A stretch of 64,000 bases of DNA from Prevotella koreensis. GTDB taxonomy: Bacteria; Bacteroidota; Bacteroidia; Bacteroidales; Bacteroidaceae. This document shows positions 57,102-64,000 of the stretch, in pieces; the stretch's first letter is position 1; each line of letters starts with the position of its first letter. Under the pieces are notes generated by a model that did not search any database, had not been told where the DNA came from, and worked only from the letters and a program-made list of their open reading frames with translations. Made by a program: the position numbers and the translations under genes. The stretch spans positions 1,192,539 to 1,256,538 of the forward strand of contig NZ_RYYU01000001.1 in NCBI RefSeq assembly GCF_003977605.1, given 5' to 3'.

Positions 57102-57817
57102 AGTCCGAATATCTGCTGATTCTCATGCACCTCAACCATTGCGCGGAGCACGAAGAAGTCAGTGGGAGTGGTTATCTTGATGTTCTCCATCGGCCCGATT
57201 ATCGTCTTCAGTTGGTAACCGTAATGGCTCATCATCGTACAAGAATCGATAAAGTCGTGCCTTCCCTCGTCTATAGCACGCCTATGGGCAGAAATGATGT
57301 CGCGGAGTGCGAAACTCTGCGGTGCGCGGGCTATGAGCGAATTGGCTCGTTCGGGAATTTCGAGAGAGCCGTCGCCCTGCTCCACCACGAAAGTTTCGGT
57401 TGCCGGCACGCATGTTATGCACGAGCCGAACTCTTTCACGGTCTTTATATTGTCCGATATGGTCTGCTCGGTTATAAGCGGCCTCACCCCGTCATGTATC
57501 ATCACCGTTGCTTCCTTGCCACCGGCCACGCGCTCCGCCTCTACCAGAGCATTGAAAATAGAGTCCTGTCCGGTAGTGCCGCCGGGCACTATGCCCACCA
57601 CCTTGTTTATCTCGAACTTGCGTATCATCTTCTTCAGGAACGGAATCCACGCCTCGATACATGCCACCACGATGGCATCCACCTCCGGATGATTATCGAA
57701 AAGTTCAAGCGTATATATTATTATCGGCTTTCCGTTGAGTTCAAGAAACTGCTTTGGGCGCGATTTCGTGTGCATCCTGACACCCGAGCCGCCTGCGAAT
57801 ATTGCTGCGATGTTCAT
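57098..57817 (-). CDS. IspD/TarI-family cytidylyltransferase in glycan operon
   Basis: 239 aa from the ATG at 57815-57817, chosen because AAIFAGGSGVRMHTKSRPKQ must be near the N-terminus and AAGGA precedes it; the longer frame adds 21 unrelated residues. Catalytic signatures are ATVMIHDGVRPLIT, CVPATETFVV and ENIKITTPTDFFVLRAMV. The family includes IspD and the ribitol 5-phosphate enzyme TarI (and human ISPD). Since a separate ispD exists at 46278 and this gene lies next to licD and an SDR, CDP-ribitol or a similar CDP-polyol is the likelier product. Gap to licD is 56 bp. Confidence 0.8.
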   Translation of the reverse strand: MNIAAIFAGGSGVRMHTKSRPKQFLELNGKPIIIYTLELFDNHPEVDAIVVACIEAWIPFLKKMIRKFEINKVVGIVPGGTTGQDSIFNALVEAERVAGGKEATVMIHDGVRPLITEQTISDNIKTVKEFGSCITCVPATETFVVEQGDGSLEIPERANSLIARAPQSFALRDIISAHRRAIDEGRHDFIDSCTMMSHYGYQLKTIIGPMENIKITTPTDFFVLRAMVEVHENQQIFGL

Positions 57818-57873
57818 GGTCTTTTTCCTTTTTTTTTCGGTTTGTGGTATGAAGAGCGGCATTCTCCGCCTCA

Positions 57874-58704
57874 CTACCATATTTTTATCTCCGTGTTATG
57901 TCTGTTCCTTTTGTCGCGTGGCGGCAGTTCCATATAGTTGCCGTATGCTATCCTACAGAGTTTTTCCGGGTCTGCCGGTCCGTCGAATGTGTGCCCCTCA
58001 AATACGATAGGCTTCAGCGGAAGCATCGCGTCACGCGGATTTTGTTCGTAGAACCACGCGCCGTATGAGTGCATGAAGCAGTCGCGAGAGCCGAATATTC
58101 TTCCCGTAATACGGAACACCGGGAACACAATGTTGTGAAGGAACATATAACCTCCTTGTGCCAACATGGGATAACGGCCTGCCAAATCGAAGTTCACCAC
58201 ACACGAAAGTTTTGCCGCCAACCGCTGCATCCATGGTATAACATAAGGTTCGTAAGGGAAGATGTCGATATGCAAGCCCTTGTATCTCAAGGCCTGATGC
58301 GACCTCCAGTCGCGACTTCCCACCGGTTCCAGCGAGACATACTCGCTGTTCAGGTCGCGCAACGTGGCCCATTCCTTATAATAACCCTTGTCGGTACGGT
58401 TGGTTTGCACCACATATTGCGGGTGGGGGTGCTGCTCAAGATAATCCACAATCTTCTTGTAGTCTTCCCTACTCACCACCACGTCGGCATCATCGTCCCA
58501 CGGAATGAACCCGCCATGACGCAGACTGCCAAGCACCGAACCACCGTCAAGGCGCGGACGAGCACCACACTTGCGTCCCGCTTCTTGCAGATACAACAGC
58601 ATGTCGAGCATGCGCATCTGTGCCTTACGCATCGTTGAGCCTTCCGGGTTATATTCACTGCGCAGGCTCTCGTCGGTTTCTCCGGTATTATAAGTCCTGT
58701 TCAT
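57874..58704 (-). CDS. LicD-family phosphotransferase
   Basis: 276 aa. The LicD nucleotidyl/phosphotransferase core is clear: LDGGSVLGSLRHGGFIPWDD with further Asp residues around 60-80, preceded by YNPEGSTMRKAQMRMLDML, typical of the family. Members move phosphocholine or polyol phosphates from CDP donors onto glycans; human FKTN and FKRP, relatives of LicD, transfer ribitol phosphate. With the cytidylyltransferase next door it probably decorates a capsule or LPS with a CDP-derived group. First gene of the minus-strand glycan operon; a -7 box is only 9-16 bp upstream, so the leader is very short. Confidence 0.87.
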   Translation of the reverse strand: MNRTYNTGETDESLRSEYNPEGSTMRKAQMRMLDMLLYLQEAGRKCGARPRLDGGSVLGSLRHGGFIPWDDDADVVVSREDYKKIVDYLEQHPHPQYVVQTNRTDKGYYKEWATLRDLNSEYVSLEPVGSRDWRSHQALRYKGLHIDIFPYEPYVIPWMQRLAAKLSCVVNFDLAGRYPMLAQGGYMFLHNIVFPVFRITGRIFGSRDCFMHSYGAWFYEQNPRDAMLPLKPIVFEGHTFDGPADPEKLCRIAYGNYMELPPRDKRNRHNTEIKIW

Positions 58705-58712
58705 ACAAGATG

Positions 58713-58720
58713 CAAAGTTA
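58713..58720 (-). promoter_or_regulatory. Predicted -7 box (TAACTTTG) for the licD operon
   Basis: Minus-strand TAACTTTG followed by CATCTTG, 9 bp before the licD ATG. The transcript would be almost leaderless. Confidence 0.5.
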
Positions 58721-58765
58721 AGTTTTTATTTTCATTATTCGCTTTGCCGTTCCATAAAATTATGT

Positions 58766-58773
58766 TATTTTTG
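58766..58773 (+). promoter_or_regulatory. Predicted -7 box (TATTTTTG) for the GT4 gene
   Basis: TATTTTTG followed by CAGC, facing away from the licD promoter; leader about 55-75 nt depending on the start used. Confidence 0.5.
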
Positions 58774-58856
58774 CAGCAAAGTGATGAAACATGTCATTCT
58801 GAATAAAGATATTCATGTGAATATCAGACCTTCGGATGGAGATTGTAAACGACAAA

Positions 58857-59912
58857 ATGCGGATATACTACTACCACACTCAAGACGCAGAGCACATCAT
58901 AAACGAATGGAAATGCGGGCGATACCCCTCTCATTTGCTGTATGGCGCAACGTGTTTTGCAGAAAACGGCATAGAAACAGTGATGCACAAGCACCGGCAG
59001 GAGAACAACAGACTGCGCCGCATGGTGCGCGTGGCATGGCAGGTGATGCGCTGTCGCGAACAATATGACGTGCTTTACGGTTCGTCCCACAGAGGTCTCG
59101 AACTGCTCATCATGCTCCGTGCAATTGGCATATACCGCCACCCCATCTGTATTTGGCATCACCAACCGATAACCAAAGCACGCGGACTGTTGCGAGAATA
59201 TGTTTCGCGACTGTATTACCGCGGTATCGACCATCTTTTCATGTTTTCCAAAACAATAGCGAAAATGTCGGAACGCTCGGTGAAATGCCGTCCGGAAAGG
59301 ATTAGTGTGGCGCACTGGGGAGCCGACATCGACTACTACGACCGTTTCATGCGCGAGCATCGGGAACAGCGTAGCGGATTTATATCGTCGGGAATGGAAC
59401 GCCGCGACATGCCTACCCTTATCAGTGCATTCAACAACACAGCCCTTCCGTTGCGCATATTCTCAATAACAAAATATCTTGGCAACGACTATGAAAAAAT
59501 AATCGGCAGCATAGAACGCCGAGAAAACATAATGGTGACTTTCAACAATCGCCTTATGATAGACAAACTTACAGCAGAGGTGAACCGCTCGGCATGCGTA
59601 GTGATATGCTGCCAACCCACCAACTATACCGTGGGACTGACCACTGTGGTTGAAGCACTCGCACTCGGAATACCCATAATATGCTCGCGAAACCCGCAAA
59701 TGCCGATGGACATTGAGGCCGAAGGTTGCGGACTACTCATAGACTATGGCGATGTGGCGGGCTGGGAACGCGCCATACGTTTCATTGCCGAGAACCCGGA
59801 AGAGGCCAAAAGAATGGGAGAGCGAGGAAGAAAACTTGCCGAAAAGGTTTACAACATAAGACAATGCACCCGCGAAATGGCGGCAGTCATGAAGAAGATG
59901 AAAGGAAAATAG
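58857..59912 (+). CDS. Glycosyltransferase family 4 protein
   Basis: 351 aa from ATG 58857 (MRIYYYHTQDAEHI), the usual look of a GT-B N-terminus; an in-frame ATG at 58836 adds seven residues and cannot be excluded. The donor-binding C-terminal half shows VVEALALGIPIICSRNPQMP around residue 275 and EGCGLLIDYGDVAGWERAI around 300, typical of GT4. No signal peptide. It probably adds a sugar to a surface polysaccharide. Divergent from the licD operon. Confidence 0.85.
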   Translation: MRIYYYHTQDAEHIINEWKCGRYPSHLLYGATCFAENGIETVMHKHRQENNRLRRMVRVAWQVMRCREQYDVLYGSSHRGLELLIMLRAIGIYRHPICIWHHQPITKARGLLREYVSRLYYRGIDHLFMFSKTIAKMSERSVKCRPERISVAHWGADIDYYDRFMREHREQRSGFISSGMERRDMPTLISAFNNTALPLRIFSITKYLGNDYEKIIGSIERRENIMVTFNNRLMIDKLTAEVNRSACVVICCQPTNYTVGLTTVVEALALGIPIICSRNPQMPMDIEAEGCGLLIDYGDVAGWERAIRFIAENPEEAKRMGERGRKLAEKVYNIRQCTREMAAVMKKMKGK

Positions 59913-60001
59913 TTACGAAAATAATAAACCCAAAAGTAACGTTAAAAACAAGATTTTATTTGGTGGGAAACATAGAATGCAGTCATTATAGTCCTTGACT
60001 G

Positions 60002-60157
60002 ATTTTGTTCGATTGTTGAGCAGACGTGCTGACGTTTCATCGAAGGCGTAGCGGACTACGGCGAGATGTAATGGCTGCGCAGATGTCGGCAAGCGGACTA
60101 AAGCAGTAAGGAAGCACTACATCAAAAGCAAATCTAAGTAAATGCGTTCTAATGACC
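60002..60157. repeat. 155-bp dispersed repeat (copy 2)
   Basis: Same orientation as 36149-36303, roughly 85% alike by eye. Stop codons interrupt the frame seen in copy 1 (GCAGATGTCGGCAAGC region), so coding is unlikely. Confidence 0.85.
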
Positions 60158-60374
60158 AATTGGGTTTAAAAGGCAGTGGAAGAAGTAAGGCATTTGTAGT
60201 TACAGCATATTACCATAAATCCGAAGAAACTACTACATCTCAATCCTTTCTCTTTCACAGCATTCCCCCTTTGTAGTAGTTGTCAGGGTAATGGACATTC
60301 GAGATGTTTTCAGCCTACCAAATGTCCATTACGCCATTAGTTGCAATAAGATATTTTTTCTTATGCACAGCAAA

Positions 60375-60457
60375 ATGGGCGATTTTGCAAACTAATTTCG
60401 CCTGTTTTGGTCAGCAATTTCGCCCAATTTGCAGAGCAATCTCGCCTGTTTTGCACC
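60375..60457. repeat. 22-bp-period repeat array D
   Basis: Four units ending in TTG at 60387, 60409, 60431 and 60453, exactly 22 bp apart. Cores are GGGCGATTTTG, CGCCTGTTTTG, CGCCCAATTTG and CGCCTGTTTTG, separated by CAAACTAA, GTCAGCAA and CAGAGCAA. Confidence 0.85.
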
Positions 60458-60500
60458 GGGAAGGCTATCTCATTGGCATCTGTATCAAGATCATGTCACT

Positions 60501-60650
60501 TATACGTGAGTTCGGAAAAAGGACTCATCATAAGAATTCGTAATCTGCGGAAATTGCCAGGCGGATTCCGGAAGCATTACCATAATATGTGGAAAAAACG
60601 ATACAGTCAGGAGTATTTTTGAGGGAGATTATCCTGCACTCGCGTAAAAT
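60501..60650. repeat. Dispersed GAACTCGCGT-type element with inverted ends (copy 3)
   Basis: 60564-60650 matches 31942-32027 (GATTCCGGAAGCATTACC to CTGCACTCGCGTAAA). The left side, TATACGTGAGTTCGG at 60501-60515, is roughly the reverse complement of the right end, so this copy may show both ends of the element. Confidence 0.65.
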
Positions 60651-60688
60651 ACTAATTTTTGGGTATTGTGCAATTGTGACATCCTTAG

Positions 60689-60696
60689 TATTTTTG
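60689..60696 (+). promoter_or_regulatory. Predicted -7 box (TATTTTTG) upstream of tetR/ABC genes
   Basis: TATTTTTG followed by CAAC, with TTG at 60666-60668 near the ideal -33 spacing. A transcript from here meets the terminator at 60776 after roughly 110 nt. Confidence 0.55.
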
Positions 60697-60775
60697 CAAC
60701 AACTAAATAAATTTCAGCGTATGATTAAAAATAAAAGTCATATATTATATGGAAACAAAGTCCCATTCAGTAAAA

Positions 60776-60810
60776 CGCACCGTTCTTTCCTTGAACGGTG
60801 CGATTTTTTT
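60776..60810 (+). terminator. Intrinsic terminator in front of tetR (possible attenuator or small RNA end)
   Basis: CGCACCGTTC and GAACGGTGCG form a perfect 10-bp stem with a 7-nt loop, then A and seven Ts. It lies 47 bp before the tetR start codon and about 80 bp after a predicted promoter, in the transcribed direction of the TetR/ABC genes. A frame from 60721 (MIKNKSHILYGNK) reads through it into the tetR start. Confidence 0.85.
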
Positions 60811-60857
60811 ATGAACAAAACAGAACTTGGTTCATTATTTAACATATTCATAGGCGT

Positions 60858-61472
60858 ATGCAGAAACTAAAAGACGACATTCGGCAGCGTATCGTTGCCG
60901 TAGCACGCGAGGAATTCATCGCTCACGGCGCACGCAGCACGTCTATCCGCACGGTGGCGCGGCGTGCGGGCATTGCCGTGGGTAACGTGTATAACTACTT
61001 CCGCAGCAAGAACGAGTTGTTTTGTGCTGTGCTGCAACCGCTGCTCGACGAGTTGAACCGCTACATCTTGTCGCACAACGAGGAGCGACACCTATGCATT
61101 GAGGTGTTCGACACATTCGATTATCAGAACGAATACATCGGTGAAATGAAGAGAATGGTGAGGCTTTACCGTCCCGAACTTCGCTTGTTGCTGTTCAATG
61201 CCGAAGGCACATCGCTTGCGGGGTACAAGGAAAGAATAGCAGAACACCAGTTGAGAGCAGGCATGGAATACCTGCGACTGATGAAAGTGCGCTATCCGCA
61301 CATCAACATCGACATATCGCCCTTCTTCCTGCATATTGCGAGTTCCATGTGGGTAAACATCTTCTGCGAACTTGTGGAGCACGAGGACTACGACGAAAGC
61401 GAGGTGAACCGTGCACTCGAGCAGTATGCCGCTTACAGTATGGCAGGGTGGAGAGAACTGATGAAACCTTAG
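60858..61472 (+). CDS. TetR-family regulator of the ABC transporter pair
   Basis: 204 aa. Helix-turn-helix IRQRIVAVAREEFIAHGARS and SIRTVARRAGIAVGNVYNYF, then a ligand domain with YRPELRLLLFNAEG. Full-length paralogue of the regulator at 50480. It stands 32 bp before the first ABC gene, so it most likely controls that transporter. The 3' half of the region upstream holds a full terminator, suggesting an extra layer of control. Confidence 0.9.
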   Translation: MQKLKDDIRQRIVAVAREEFIAHGARSTSIRTVARRAGIAVGNVYNYFRSKNELFCAVLQPLLDELNRYILSHNEERHLCIEVFDTFDYQNEYIGEMKRMVRLYRPELRLLLFNAEGTSLAGYKERIAEHQLRAGMEYLRLMKVRYPHINIDISPFFLHIASSMWVNIFCELVEHEDYDESEVNRALEQYAAYSMAGWRELMKP

Positions 61473-61504
61473 AAACAATAACCTTTTAATATATATATAA
61501 GAAG

Positions 61505-63259
61505 ATGATTAGAATTCTGAAACGCTTAGGACATTACATGGGAGGGCGCAAGCCGTTGCTGCCCTGCTCGGTTGTGCTGTCGGCAGTGAACGGACTGCTG
61601 TCGCTCGTACCCTTTATTTTCCTGTGGTTGGTGGTGCGCACGCTGCTCACTGCCGACGGAAACCTTGCCGATACGCCCGTATGGGACTATGCCATTGCGG
61701 CGTTCGCGGTGTCGATGGCGAATGTTTTGCTCTATTTTGCCGCCCTCATGCTCTCGCATCTTTCCGCTTTCCGCATCGAAACCAATATGCGGCGCACTGC
61801 CATGGAACGACTGATGCGTGTTCCATTGGGCTTTTTCGACACGCAGAACACGGGGCGCATGCGCAAGATAATAGACGAAGATTCGAGCCAGACCCACACT
61901 TTCGTGGCACACATACTGCCCGATGTGGCAGGCAGCGTGGTGGCTCCGATAGGCATTATAGTCCTTCTGCTTGCCGTAGATTGGCAGTTGGGCATTGCCG
62001 CAATGGTGCCGATAGTGTGCGCCTTCGGCATCATGGGTTACATGATGAACCCTAAGAACAACGATTTCCAGCGTATGTACCTCGACGCACAGGAGAAAAT
62101 GAGTGCCGAAGCTGTGGAATACGTGCGCGGAATACCCGTTGTGAAGGTCTTCCAACAGACGGTGTTCTCGTTCAAACGCTTTCACGACAGCATCATCAAC
62201 TACCGCGACCTCGTCATCAGGTACACCCTTTTGTGGCGCACGCCCATGTCTGCCTACACCATAGCCATCAATGCTTTCGCCTTTCTGCTTGTGCCTACGG
62301 GCATCATACTGATAGGGCACGGCGGCGAAACGGCCATCATCGTTTCCGATATGGTGCTGTATGTGCTCATCGCACCCATCATCGCAGCCAACGTAATGAA
62401 AGCCATGCACCTCAGTCAGAACCTCTTTCTGGCAAACGAAGCGGTAGACCGATTGGAGAAACTCACCGCCACGCCGCCGCTTTCAGAGAGTTCCGAGCCC
62501 GAGAAAGCGGCAGCCTTCGACGTCAGCCTGCGCAATGTGTCGTTCCGATACGAAGCGGCGGAGCACGATGCCATAAGCCACATCGACCTCGACATACCGC
62601 AAGGCAAGACCGTTGCGCTGGTGGGAGCGTCCGGAAGCGGCAAGACAACCATCGCAAGGCTCATTCCACGCTTCTGGGACGTACGCGAAGGCAGTTTGAA
62701 AATAGGCGGTGTGGACGTTCGGCACATGGATAAGGCAACGCTGATGCGCAACGTGTCGTTCGTGTTTCAGAACACCCGACTGTTCAAGACCTCCATCTTG
62801 GAGAACATACGCTACGGCAATCCCGATGCGACCATCGAGCAGGTGAACCGTGCCGTAGACCTCTCGCAGAGTCGGGAAATCATCGAGCGGCTGCCACAGG
62901 GGCTGAACACCGTGATAGGAGCGGAGGGAACATACCTCTCTGGCGGCGAGCAGCAGCGCATAGTGCTTGCCCGTGCCATTCTGAAAGATGCGCCCATCGT
63001 GGTGCTCGACGAGGCTACAGCCTTTGCCGACCCCGAAAACGAGCACCTTATCAGGCAGGCATTTGCCCACCTTACTTGCGGGAAAACCGTGCTCATGATA
63101 GCCCACCGACTGACCACCGTGCAGGATGCCGACAACATTGTCGTGGTGGACAAGGGCAGAATAGCCGAACAGGGCACCCACCGACAACTCATGGAGCAAG
63201 CCACATTATATTATAAGATGTGGAACGAATACCAAAAGTCGGTGGCATGGAAACTATAA
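61505..63259 (+). CDS. ABC transporter, fused membrane and ATPase domains (first of pair)
   Basis: 584 aa. Six-helix membrane domain at about 15-320, then an ATPase domain with Walker A LVGASGSGKTTIARLIPRFW, Q-loop VSFVFQNTRLF, signature YLSGGEQQRIVLARAILKDA, Walker B PIVVLDEATAFADPENE and switch MIAHRL. This is the type IV exporter fold, which also includes siderophore and metal-chelate importers such as YbtPQ/IrtAB. A heterodimer with the next gene is likely. Paralogous TetR genes tie it to the TonB/lipoprotein unit at 50-55 kb, so a chelate importer is possible; drug export is the alternative. Confidence 0.9.
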   Translation: MIRILKRLGHYMGGRKPLLPCSVVLSAVNGLLSLVPFIFLWLVVRTLLTADGNLADTPVWDYAIAAFAVSMANVLLYFAALMLSHLSAFRIETNMRRTAMERLMRVPLGFFDTQNTGRMRKIIDEDSSQTHTFVAHILPDVAGSVVAPIGIIVLLLAVDWQLGIAAMVPIVCAFGIMGYMMNPKNNDFQRMYLDAQEKMSAEAVEYVRGIPVVKVFQQTVFSFKRFHDSIINYRDLVIRYTLLWRTPMSAYTIAINAFAFLLVPTGIILIGHGGETAIIVSDMVLYVLIAPIIAANVMKAMHLSQNLFLANEAVDRLEKLTATPPLSESSEPEKAAAFDVSLRNVSFRYEAAEHDAISHIDLDIPQGKTVALVGASGSGKTTIARLIPRFWDVREGSLKIGGVDVRHMDKATLMRNVSFVFQNTRLFKTSILENIRYGNPDATIEQVNRAVDLSQSREIIERLPQGLNTVIGAEGTYLSGGEQQRIVLARAILKDAPIVVLDEATAFADPENEHLIRQAFAHLTCGKTVLMIAHRLTTVQDADNIVVVDKGRIAEQGTHRQLMEQATLYYKMWNEYQKSVAWKL

Positions 63260-63290
63260 ACCTAAACCTAAACAGAAAGGATACAAGACT

Positions 63291-64000
63291 ATGATAAAAT
63301 ATCTTCAACAACGGTTCGCCCTCACCGAAAAAGGAGCGAAAGACTTGCGGAAAGGCATCGCCTTCTCTACATTGATGAACCTCGCATTGATGCTGCCGCC
63401 CACCTATTTGTTCTTCTTCCTCATGGAGTACATCGACGCCAAGCCCTCCACCGAGCCGCACACGCTGTGGTTCTATGTGCTTGTGGCTTTGCTCTTGGCG
63501 GTGCTTATGTTCTTCATAGCCCTCCGACAGTACGACAGCACCTACACCACCGTCTACAACGAGAGTGCGCAACGCCGCATCGGAGTGGCAGAAAAACTGC
63601 GTCGACTGCCCCTCGCTTTCTTCGGCGAGCGCAACCTTTCCGACCTCACCTCTACCGTGATGGAAGACTGCACGATGCTCGAGCAAACCTTCTCGCACGC
63701 TGTTCCCCAACTGTTTGCGTCGGCTCTGAGCGTCGTCATCATCGCCGTGGGTATGTTCTCCTACAACTGGCACTTGGCTTTAGCTCTCTTTTGGGTCGTT
63801 CCGCTCGCCGTAACCGTACTGCTGCTGTCGCGCCGTCAGCTCCACAAAGCCTTCGTTCAGCACTATAAAGTGAAGCGTGGCGTAACCGAACAGATACAGG
63901 AAGGACTGGAATGTATGCAGGAAATAAGGTCGTACAGTGGCGAACAGGCATACTGCCGCAGCTTCGACAAGCGGCTGAAGGGCTACGAACGCGAACTTGT
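63291..64000 (+). CDS. ABC transporter, second of pair (partial, runs off the window)
   Basis: 236 codons are visible from ATG 63291 (MIKYLQQRFALTEKGAKDLR), preceded by AGAAAGGAT. It shows the membrane domain start with hydrophobic helices (TLMNLALMLPPTYLFFFLM, FYVLVALLLAVLMFFIAL, ALSVVIIAVGMF) and the coupling region RLPLAFFGERNLSDLTSTVM. The ATPase half lies beyond base 64000. 31 bp after its partner gene. Confidence 0.88.
   Translation, partial: MIKYLQQRFALTEKGAKDLRKGIAFSTLMNLALMLPPTYLFFFLMEYIDAKPSTEPHTLWFYVLVALLLAVLMFFIALRQYDSTYTTVYNESAQRRIGVAEKLRRLPLAFFGERNLSDLTSTVMEDCTMLEQTFSHAVPQLFASALSVVIIAVGMFSYNWHLALALFWVVPLAVTVLLLSRRQLHKAFVQHYKVKRGVTEQIQEGLECMQEIRSYSGEQAYCRSFDKRLKGYEREL

Larger units (their letters stand above)
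59913..60775. other. Large intergenic region made mostly of repeats
   Basis: No gene is supported. It contains the second 155-bp dispersed repeat (60002-60157), 22-bp array D (60375-60457), the GAACTCGCGT-type element with an inverted partner (60501-60650) and a promoter at 60689. The parts 60158-60374 and 60460-60500 show nothing recognised. Confidence 0.6.

Noticed and set aside
60407..60870. Frames covering array D and the region before tetR as genes
   Set aside because: They cross repeats and an intrinsic terminator and have no recognisable domain; only a short leader peptide from 60721 remains possible.

Overview
The window looks like a chromosomal piece of a Prevotella-like member of the Bacteroidales. 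The evidence is a partial 16S rRNA gene, many TAnnTTTG-type -7 promoter boxes, a complete SusCDEF-type starch locus, lipoproteins with Cys-Asp/Glu-rich starts, and secreted proteins ending in the short GVYVVDGKKKVKN-like tails usual in Prevotella. Assignment below family level is inference.

Layout. 1-1130: 5' part of a 16S rRNA gene (minus), cut by the window edge, with a predicted rRNA promoter about 285 bp upstream. 1.7-3.8 kb: MalY/PatB aminotransferase and DUF3737 beta-helix protein. 3.9-5.85 kb: a RloA/RloB-like ATPase-TOPRIM pair, probably phage defence. 6.2-9.3 kb: inositol-phosphate synthase and a membrane-anchored MORN/GH25 protein. 9.6-10.4 kb: OmpA-family lipoprotein. 11-16.4 kb: purL carrying two in-frame repeat insertions, then two half-size ChrA transporters. 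16.4-18.6 kb: M3 dipeptidase.

18.9-46.1 kb is a large starch/maltodextrin region. On the minus strand lies a probable operon malQ-susB-pulA-susA-like. Next come two tandemly duplicated secreted proteins with an embedded ribosomal L7/L12-like domain and a YD-repeat secreted protein. An extracellular alpha-amylase and susF-, susE-, susD- and susC-like genes follow. Divergent from susC are a LacI-family regulator and an MFS sugar transporter. An identical 16-bp palindromic site, ATGCAAACGTTTGCGC, lies upstream of malQ, upstream of the amylase gene, and between susC and lacI. It is the predicted operator of the LacI protein. The cell would capture starch at the surface (SusCDEF), cut it outside (amylase), process maltodextrins in the periplasm (SusA, pullulanase, GH97), import sugar (MFS) and finish with the MalQ glucanotransferase.

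46.2-50.4 kb: ispD, recG and an M23/LysM peptidase. 50.4-54.8 kb: TetR regulator, beta-propeller lipoprotein and TonB receptor, probably siderophore/iron related. 55.1-59.9 kb: surface-glycan genes (LicD, IspD/TarI-like cytidylyltransferase, SDR epimerase, a possible glycosyltransferase, a GT4 glycosyltransferase). 60.8-64 kb: a second TetR paralogue and a two-gene ABC transporter whose second gene runs off the edge.

The least expected content is repetitive DNA. There are 7-bp GTTGAGC-type arrays, including two kept open inside purL by the same stop-removing substitution. There are four intergenic arrays with an exact 22-bp period, a 155-bp dispersed repeat in two copies, and an about 85-bp element ending in GAACTCGCGT in three copies plus fragments.
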